Shown here piece by piece: positions 1 to 4,333 of a stretch of 7,283 nucleotides of DNA. This DNA is from Bacteroidales bacterium (GTDB lineage: Bacteria > Bacteroidota > Bacteroidia > Bacteroidales > DYOH01). Within the stretch, counting starts at the first letter, position 1. The number at the start of each line of letters is the position of its first letter. The notes beneath the pieces were generated by a model that was given only the letters and a program-made list of their open reading frames with translations, searched no databases and was not told the DNA's origin. The DNA is taken from NCBI GenBank assembly GCA_030632545.1, contig DAOVUO010000120.1, positions 1 to 7,283 of the forward strand, given 5' to 3'. The translations under genes were made by a program, and so were the position numbers.

Positions 1-30
1 AACTACTCACTGTCCTAGATAGCTTTTTAT

Positions 31-140
31 TGTCTGAAACTATGATTTTTGTGATTAAATAATAGACTATGATTGTAATTAATCAACAAAGTATAAAATC
101 AAAGCCAATCATACAAATCAAAAGAATCATAGTTCAGACA
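31..140. repeat. Phased GATT/AATC inverted repeat with TGTCTGA...TCAGACA ends
   Basis: An imperfect inverted repeat of 110 bp. The left arm starts TGTCTGAAACTATGATT (31-47) and the right arm ends AATCATAGTTCAGACA (125-140); they are complementary except for one extra A. Further inwards the left arm carries GATT at about 10-bp steps (near 44, 53 and 71) and the right arm carries AATC at similar steps (near 98, 107, 116 and 125), so the whole element could fold into one long, partly mismatched hairpin. The interior is poorly paired. From memory, intergenic repeats with GTCTGA/TCAGAC ends and phased GATT units recur in low-GC filamentous sulfur bacteria and cyanobacteria; I cannot verify membership here. 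It lies just upstream of the acyltransferase gene and seems non-coding. Confidence 0.7.
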
Positions 141-182
141 AGGGGAGTGAGCAATTACCTTTATTTTAACCTTTCATTCGCA

Positions 183-211
183 TTGTTTTTTATACAGAAC
201 ATATTTATTCT
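183..211 (+). promoter_or_regulatory. Weak candidate promoter for the acyltransferase gene
   Basis: TTGTTT at 183-188 and TATTCT at 206-211 are separated by 17 bp, giving 3/6 and 4/6 matches to the sigma-70 consensus. Transcription would begin about 20 bases before the ATG at 241. AT-rich DNA yields such matches easily, so this is tentative. Confidence 0.25.
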
Positions 212-240
212 TTTTTGTCAATGCGCAAGTATTATTAAAC

Positions 241-1140
241 ATGAATTTAACTCTTTTAGCACCACGTTATTGGTTATTATGGATTGGAATTGGTTTTTTA
301 TGGAGTTTAATTCATTTACCTCACCAATGGCGATTAAGTGCAGGTAGGCAGATTGGAATATTAGCTTATTATCTAATTGCTCGTCGTCGTAAAATTGCCG
401 CCATTAATCTAAAATTATGTTTTCCAAAACTTAATGAAATTCAACAAAAGCACTTAATTAGACAACATTTTCAATCATTGGGAATGGGATTATTGGAAAT
501 GTTAAGTGCCTGGTGGTTACCAAATAAAACCTTAAAACCATTAGGGCATATAGAAGGATTAGAATATTTATATCAAGCTTTGGAGCATGGAAAAGGCGTG
601 ATTTTACTGAGTGCGCATTTTACCTCTTTAGAAATAGGCACCCGTTTTTTAACTATGCACACGTCCATTCATGGAGTTTATCGTCAACATGAAAATCCTT
701 TAATTGAATATTTTATGAAAAAAAGCCGAGAACATTGGGCTGAAAAAGCTATTCCTCGCAACTCAATACGTGAAATGTTACGAAGTTTAAAGCAAAATAA
801 AGCTTTATGGTTTGCAACTGATCAAAATTTTGGGCATAAAAATAGTGTATTCGTTGACTTTTTTAATATTTCAGCGTCAACCAATATTGCTACTTCTCGC
901 TTGGCTAAAATGAGTGGAGCAATAGTTATTCCATTTTTTACGCAACGGTTAAAAGCAAATAAAGGTTATAAAGTAATTTTACAAGCCCCTTTGGACAATT
1001 TTCCTAGTGGAAATGAAATAGAAGATACTTTAAGAATTAATCAATTAATTGAACAGCAAGTTCTACAAGTTCCAGAGCAATATTTATGGGTGCATAGGCG
1101 TTTTAAAACTCGACCCAATAATGAAAAAAGTTTTTATTGA
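241..1140 (+). CDS. lpxL: LpxL/HtrB-family lipid A biosynthesis acyltransferase
   Basis: Complete 299-residue member of the lysophospholipid acyltransferase-like LpxL/LpxM family, close to the roughly 306 residues of E. coli LpxL. These inner-membrane enzymes transfer a secondary acyl chain (laurate in E. coli) from acyl-ACP to Kdo2-lipid IVA. Visible features are an N-terminal hydrophobic anchor (about residues 10-26, WLLWIGIGFLW), a basic stretch RRRK with N-L-K-L-C-F-P (48-62), the catalytic HX4E motif HFTSLE (His126, Glu131), YRQHENP (147-153), DQNFG (194-198), and the C-terminal WVHRRFKTRP (283-292) typical of LpxL. The start at 241 aligns with the family's PRYW...LG N-terminus, although no strong Shine-Dalgarno precedes it (GCGCAAGTATTATTAAAC). 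Choice of LpxL over LpxP or LpxM is by overall resemblance; acyl-chain specificity cannot be read. The gene stands alone, with about 250 bp before the next gene. Confidence 0.9.
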   Translation: MNLTLLAPRYWLLWIGIGFLWSLIHLPHQWRLSAGRQIGILAYYLIARRRKIAAINLKLCFPKLNEIQQKHLIRQHFQSLGMGLLEMLSAWWLPNKTLKPLGHIEGLEYLYQALEHGKGVILLSAHFTSLEIGTRFLTMHTSIHGVYRQHENPLIEYFMKKSREHWAEKAIPRNSIREMLRSLKQNKALWFATDQNFGHKNSVFVDFFNISASTNIATSRLAKMSGAIVIPFFTQRLKANKGYKVILQAPLDNFPSGNEIEDTLRINQLIEQQVLQVPEQYLWVHRRFKTRPNNEKSFY

Positions 1141-1143
1141 TTT

Positions 1144-1213
1144 TAGCCTAAGATAATTAAATAATTATAGACCTAATAAATTTTTTGATAAATTACTACA
1201 TTATTTAGGGCTA
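1144..1213 (+). terminator. Weak AT-rich hairpin after the acyltransferase gene
   Basis: TAGCCTAA (1144-1151) pairs with TTAGGGCTA (1205-1213) with one bulged base, enclosing an inner 7-bp stem ATAATTA/TAATTAT (1153-1159 and 1162-1168). The outer stem is followed by TTTTAAATATA, not a clean U-tract. It could be a terminator for the preceding gene, but the loop between the outer arms is long and the stem weak. Confidence 0.3.
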
Positions 1214-1292
1214 TTTTAAATATAGGGTAACAAAAAAATAAGGCTTGAAAACATGATATTTATCACCATTCTGAAAATTATGAATATTGTAT

Positions 1293-1324
1293 TTAACAAA
1301 AGCATTTAATTGGTATAACTACCA
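1293..1324 (+). promoter_or_regulatory. Candidate promoter and possible operator for the DUF302 gene
   Basis: TTAACA (1293-1298, 5/6 to the -35 consensus) and TATAAC (1314-1319, 5/6 to -10) are separated by 15 bp, slightly short. The -10 lies in a small dyad, GGTA-TAAC-TACC (1312-1323), with nearly symmetric ATT/ATAAT flanks, which could be a repressor site or chance. The predicted leader is about 70 bases. The rest of the 1141-1396 gap shows no other gene that I can support. Confidence 0.35.
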
Positions 1325-1373
1325 TAATGCAAATATTCTATGTATTTTTCATTCAAGATTTCTTCTTAAAAAA

Positions 1374-1384
1374 TAAAAAGGAAT
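1374..1384 (+). promoter_or_regulatory. Ribosome binding site of the DUF302 gene, long spacing
   Basis: TAAAAAGGAAT contains the Shine-Dalgarno core AAGGA (1378-1382), 14 bases before the ATG at 1397, longer than the usual 5-10. The identical 11-mer sits at the same distance before the ATG at 4334, which supports both starts. Confidence 0.5.
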
Positions 1385-1396
1385 AAATTCTTAATT

Positions 1397-1786
1397 ATGT
1401 ATAGTTTCAAAGTAGAATTAAATGTTGGATTTAATGCAGCTTTAGAATTACTTAAAGACGCTCTGCAAGCTGAAAATTTCGGTACCGCCAGTGAAATTGA
1501 TGTACAAGCCACGGTAAAAAAGAAAGCTAATATGGATATGTTGGGCTACCGTATTGTTGGTGCTTGCATACCAATTGTTGCTAAAAAAATTATTGATGCT
1601 GATGCCGATGCGGGTAATTTATTGCCTTGTAATATTGTTGTGCGCGAACTTGAAGGTAATAAATCAGTAATAAGTTTTATGAATCCTAAAATGGTTCTTG
1701 GTTTGGCTAACAATGAAGATATTGCTAAATTAGCCGATGACGCTTATGACGAATTACAAAAAGTTAAACAGCGTTTACTTAAATAA
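1397..1786 (+). CDS. DUF302 family protein
   Basis: Complete 129-residue protein that I assign to the DUF302 family by its signature segments: an N-terminal strand-helix followed by ENFGTASEID (26-35), corresponding to the family's GFGVLTEID; YRIVGACIPIVAKKII (51-66), corresponding to YKILGACNPxLA; and LLPCNIVVRE (75-84), corresponding to LLPCNVVV. The two cysteines of these motifs (Cys57, Cys78) are kept. The usual Asn in GACNP is Ile here. The C-terminus is helical and charged (about 105-129). No signal peptide or membrane segment is seen, so it is probably cytoplasmic. DUF302 proteins are small alpha/beta proteins of unknown biochemical role, often seen near sulfur or thiol metabolism genes or fused to SHOCT-like modules; no specific function is claimed. 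It appears monocistronic: its own candidate promoter precedes it and an AT hairpin follows. Confidence 0.85.
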   Translation: MYSFKVELNVGFNAALELLKDALQAENFGTASEIDVQATVKKKANMDMLGYRIVGACIPIVAKKIIDADADAGNLLPCNIVVRELEGNKSVISFMNPKMVLGLANNEDIAKLADDAYDELQKVKQRLLK

Positions 1787-1815
1787 AAAAATCAATAATA
1801 CCAACAATTTTTTAT
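1783..1815. terminator. AT-only hairpin after the DUF302 gene
   Basis: ATAAAAAAAT (1783-1792) can pair with ATTTTTTAT (1807-1815) across a 14-base loop, overlapping the TAA stop. Such an A-tract/U-tract pair could act as a weak bidirectional terminator, but it contains no GC pairs, so this is low confidence. Confidence 0.25.
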
Positions 1816-1849
1816 GGTCTTCTAATAATTTGATTTCCTAAAAAGATAA

Positions 1850-1930
1850 TTGATTTGCTTGTCCTACCTTATAGTGGGATAAGTAGTTTAAATATTGCTA
1901 TTGATTTAACAAACAGGATTTAGCAATATT
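1850..1930 (+). promoter_or_regulatory. Leader of the restriction-modification operon with two dyads
   Basis: The leader carries a perfect 10-bp inverted repeat, AATATTGCTA (1891-1900) and TAGCAATATT (1921-1930), with a 20-base spacer. Upstream is a smaller hairpin, TACCTTAT/ATAAGTA (1865-1872 and 1879-1885, one bulged C). Possible -35 elements are TTGATT (1850-1855) and TTGCTT (1855-1860). Possible -10 elements are TATAGT (1870-1875, 14-bp spacing) and GATAAG (1878-1883, 17-bp spacing), both inside the small hairpin. The position just before the first methyltransferase suits an operator or an RNA hairpin controlling translation. No controller (C) protein gene is visible. The promoter assignment is weak; the inverted repeats are directly seen. 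Confidence 0.45.
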
Positions 1931-1961
1931 GAAAGTTTTACTCAAAGTCAACGAATATAAA

Positions 1962-2846
1962 ATGATAACTAAAGCAAAACCATTTTTAAAATGGGCTGGT
2001 GGTAAAACTCAATTGTTAAATGATATTGAGAGTAAATTTCCATATCAAAAACACGATTATTTTGCATATATTGAACCATTTGTTGGAAGTGGGGCTGTTT
2101 TATTTTGGGTTTTGAGCAATTTCCCTAACCTAAAATTTGTAGTTATTAACGATATAAATGAAGATTTAATAAATGTTTATAAAACAATAAAAACAAATAT
2201 AAATAATCTTATTCCCGTACTTGAGAAATTAGAAAAAGAATATCACTTCTTTGAAAATAACTTAGAAGAAAAAAAACAATATTATTATGCTAAAAGAACT
2301 CTTTTTAATATAAGAAAGTCTAATAAAGTTACACAAGCGGCATTATTTATTTTTTTAAATAAAACTTGTTTTAACGGATTATATCGGGTCAATAAAAAAA
2401 ATGAGTACAATGTTCCAATAGGAAGTTATAAAAGACCTAAAATTTGTGATAAAAAAAATCTTTTAGCTGTCAATAAACTATTGCAAAAAGTTAAAACTTT
2501 AACTGGAGATTTTGAGCAAACTGTAAATTTTGTAACAGAAAACACTATTTTTTATTTCGATCCCCCATACAAACCTTTATCAAAAACATCAAGTTTTAAT
2601 TCTTACGCAAAAAACAAATTTGATGACAATGAACAAATAAGATTAAAAGAATTTTGTGATAGTTTAGATTCAATAGGATGTAAATGGATATTAAGTAATT
2701 CAGACGTAAAAGGAAAGAATCCAGAAGATAATTTTTTTGATGATTTATTTAAAAAATATCAAATCAATAGGGTTATGGCGAAAAGAAGTATTAACGCTAA
2801 TCCTAACAAAAGAGGACAATTAACAGAGCTTTTAATAGCAAACTAA
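1962..2846 (+). CDS. dpnM: DpnM/Dam-type GATC adenine-N6 methyltransferase (alpha class)
   Basis: S-adenosylmethionine-dependent DNA adenine methyltransferase of the Dam family, 294 residues from the ATG at 1962 (E. coli Dam 278, DpnM about 284). It is expected to methylate the adenine of GATC in double-stranded DNA. Motifs run in alpha-class order: PFLKWAGGK (7-15), SAM motif I EPFVGSGAV (38-46), the recognition segment FLNKTCFNGLYRVN followed by NVPIGSY (131-144, 150-156), closely matching the DpnM/Dam GATC-recognition region, catalytic DPPY (200-203), and the C-terminal block R-S-I-N-A-N..KRG...E (275-289). An in-frame TTG at 1929 would add 11 residues but lies inside an inverted repeat and has no family counterpart, so I chose the ATG despite its weak ribosome binding site. 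It is the first gene of a three-gene operon, 13 bases before the nuclease gene. GC content is clearly below that of the flanking genes. Confidence 0.92.
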   Translation: MITKAKPFLKWAGGKTQLLNDIESKFPYQKHDYFAYIEPFVGSGAVLFWVLSNFPNLKFVVINDINEDLINVYKTIKTNINNLIPVLEKLEKEYHFFENNLEEKKQYYYAKRTLFNIRKSNKVTQAALFIFLNKTCFNGLYRVNKKNEYNVPIGSYKRPKICDKKNLLAVNKLLQKVKTLTGDFEQTVNFVTENTIFYFDPPYKPLSKTSSFNSYAKNKFDDNEQIRLKEFCDSLDSIGCKWILSNSDVKGKNPEDNFFDDLFKKYQINRVMAKRSINANPNKRGQLTELLIAN

Positions 2847-2859
2847 AAAGAGATTTAAA

Positions 2860-3393
2860 ATGATAAAAAATGGAATAGGTGGAGCGAATACTCACACTGG
2901 TTTAATTTTTGAAGAAAGAGTTGATTTAATTACTCTTTTTAAAAATATTGATGGGTATGCTATAAAAAATACAAACAACAATTCTGGAGTACATATTTGT
3001 TATAAAGATAAAGAGGTTGCCCGTTGTTTTAAAAAGCATGAATTCTATAGATTTCTTGCTGAATTTAATATTGACTGGAGAGATCACCTTTCAAAACAGT
3101 TGTTACCTGACAATGGATTATTTGTAATAATAAGAGATACTTTATTTATCGTTGAGATTAAATTTCAGCAAGTTGCAGGTTCTGTTGATGAAAAATTACA
3201 AACTTGTGATTTTAAAAGAAAACAATATTCAAAACTTGTGCAAAGTCAAAATTGGAAAGTAGAATATGTCTATGTGTTAAATGATTGGTTTAAACAAGAC
3301 TCTTACAAAGATACTCTTAATTATATAAATAGCATGAATTGTCATTATTTATTTAATAAGATACCACTGAAATGGTTAGGATTGCCAGAATAA
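2860..3393 (+). CDS. Small PD-(D/E)XK type II restriction endonuclease, probably GATC-specific
   Basis: A 177-residue protein with the marks of the PD-(D/E)XK nuclease fold. There is an N-terminal GANTHTGLIFEERVD (8-22), whose Glu18 or Glu19 could be the extra helix acidic residue. Next comes P83-D84, then strand LFIVEIKFQQ (95-104) giving Glu99-x-Lys101, 15 residues after Asp84. It is followed by GSVDEKL (107-113), a turn often seen after the catalytic lysine in restriction enzymes. The VEYVYVLNDWF strand (134-144) resembles the late strand of such folds. It sits between two GATC-type methyltransferase genes, so by context it should cut unmethylated GATC. However, it is far shorter than DpnII or MboI (about 280-290 residues, catalytic ExN such as IEVNFY), and I do not recognise it as a homologue of them or of Sau3AI. 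The Shine-Dalgarno AAGAGA (2848-2853) lies 6 bases before the ATG. The stop abuts the next start (TAAATG). Confidence 0.8.
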   Translation: MIKNGIGGANTHTGLIFEERVDLITLFKNIDGYAIKNTNNNSGVHICYKDKEVARCFKKHEFYRFLAEFNIDWRDHLSKQLLPDNGLFVIIRDTLFIVEIKFQQVAGSVDEKLQTCDFKRKQYSKLVQSQNWKVEYVYVLNDWFKQDSYKDTLNYINSMNCHYLFNKIPLKWLGLPE

Positions 3394-4281
3394 ATGGTTA
3401 AATCATATTTCAAGTCTCAAGATAAATCTTTTACCCTTATAAATGATGATATTTTTAATATTTTATCCAAGTTTGAATTTAAATTTGATATGATTTTCGC
3501 TGATCCTCCATATTTTTTATCAAATGGAGGTTTGACAATTCAAAATGGAAAGATTACCAGTGTTAATAAGGGTAAATGGGATAAATCTTATGGATTTGAT
3601 GAAATAAATAATTTTAATAAAAAATGGTTATCTTTGATACGAAATAAAATGAAACCTAATGCAACAATTTGGATTAGCGGAACTTCTCACAATATTTTTA
3701 GTATTGGGCAAATTTTATTAGAACTAGGTTTTAAAATTTTAAATATAATAACTTGGGAAAAAACAAATCCACCACCAAATTTTTCATGTCGTTATTTTAC
3801 TCATTCAACAGAACAAATTATTTGGGCAAGAAAAGAAGAGAAAGTTCCACATTATTTTAATTATAAATTAATGAAACAATTGAATGATAATAAACAAATG
3901 AAAGATGTTTGGAAATTGCCTGCAATTGCGAAATGGGAAAAAAGTTGTGGAAAACACCCAACACAAAAACCATTATCGTTATTAACAAGATTAATTTTAG
4001 CATCAACCGAAAAAGGTGCTTGGATATTAGACCCATTTACAGGAAGCAGCACAACAGGAATTGCCAGTAATTTATTAGAAAGAAAATTTTTAGGAATAGA
4101 TAACGAGGTGGAATATTTAGAAATCAGTAAAGCAAGAAAAAAAGAAATAGAAGACATAATTATAGCCCAAAAATATAAGTCAAAGATAAAAGGATTTCGT
4201 AATGAAAATGAATTGGATTTATTTTTAATTAAAGAGTCTCAAACAAAGTATATTTTAAATGAAATAAAAGGCATAACTTAG
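3394..4281 (+). CDS. dpnA: DpnA-type adenine-N6 methyltransferase (beta class)
   Basis: A 295-residue DNA adenine methyltransferase closely resembling DpnA/M2.DpnII and M2.MboI (about 260-270 residues). Motifs come in beta-class order: catalytic motif IV FADPPYFLSNGG (35-46), then VNKGKWDK (57-64), IWISGTSHNI (92-101), TWEKTNPPPNFSCRYFTHST (120-139), KQMKDVW (167-173), KHPTQKP (187-193), SAM motif I LDPFTGSSTTG (212-222, where DPFxGSGTT is usual) and FLGID (232-236). DpnA of S. pneumoniae methylates GATC and also acts on single-stranded DNA, protecting DNA entering during transformation; the same role is inferred here. A C-terminal tail of about 40 residues (after 252) exceeds the family norm. 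The ATG directly follows the nuclease stop without a good Shine-Dalgarno, so translational coupling is likely. A reverse-strand reading frame over 3861-4157 is a shadow of this gene. Confidence 0.92.
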   Translation: MVKSYFKSQDKSFTLINDDIFNILSKFEFKFDMIFADPPYFLSNGGLTIQNGKITSVNKGKWDKSYGFDEINNFNKKWLSLIRNKMKPNATIWISGTSHNIFSIGQILLELGFKILNIITWEKTNPPPNFSCRYFTHSTEQIIWARKEEKVPHYFNYKLMKQLNDNKQMKDVWKLPAIAKWEKSCGKHPTQKPLSLLTRLILASTEKGAWILDPFTGSSTTGIASNLLERKFLGIDNEVEYLEISKARKKEIEDIIIAQKYKSKIKGFRNENELDLFLIKESQTKYILNEIKGIT

Positions 4282-4282
4282 C

Positions 4283-4300
4283 TTTTAATTTGTGTTAAAA
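4283..4300. other. Short AT hairpin after the restriction operon
   Basis: TTTTAA (4283-4288) and TTAAAA (4295-4300) are perfect inverted arms around TTTGTG. The structure is too weak to be a convincing terminator. Its loop contains the GTG at 4292, a possible alternative start of the next gene, which argues against that start. Confidence 0.2.
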
Positions 4301-4310
4301 ACAAAAAAAC

Positions 4311-4321
4311 TAAAAAGGAAT
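4311..4321 (+). promoter_or_regulatory. Ribosome binding site that decides the start of the dynamin-like gene
   Basis: TAAAAAGGAAT contains AAGGA (4315-4319), 14 bases before the ATG at 4334. The GTG at 4292 has no Shine-Dalgarno and lies upstream of this site. The same 11-mer with the same 12-base gap to ATG occurs before the DUF302 gene (1374-1396), supporting 4334 as the real start. Confidence 0.5.
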
Positions 4322-4333
4322 GAAATTTCTAAA

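Noticed and set aside
31..140. CRISPR array reading of the GATT-rich repeat
   Set aside because: The units are about 10 bp apart, with no 28-37 bp direct repeats or unique spacers and no cas genes.
69..347. 92-residue + strand reading frame
   Set aside because: It starts inside the GATT inverted repeat, overlaps the start of the acyltransferase gene in another frame, has no Shine-Dalgarno and gives a low-complexity Ile/Phe-rich peptide.
1141..1396. Possible small RNA or tRNA in the gap
   Set aside because: No cloverleaf, T-loop signature or strong GC-rich structure was seen; only weak AT stems and a candidate promoter.
1929..1961. TTG start extending the first methyltransferase by 11 residues
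   Set aside because: The TTG lies within the right arm of an inverted repeat, has no Shine-Dalgarno, and Dam-family proteins usually begin just before the KWAGGK motif, as the ATG at 1962 gives.
3861..4157. 98-residue - strand reading frame
   Set aside because: It lies wholly antisense to the DpnA-type gene, whose motifs are intact; a shadow frame with no recognisable domain.
4292..4333. GTG start extending the dynamin-like protein by 14 residues
   Set aside because: No ribosome binding site precedes it and the only AAGGA lies downstream of it, positioned for the ATG at 4334.
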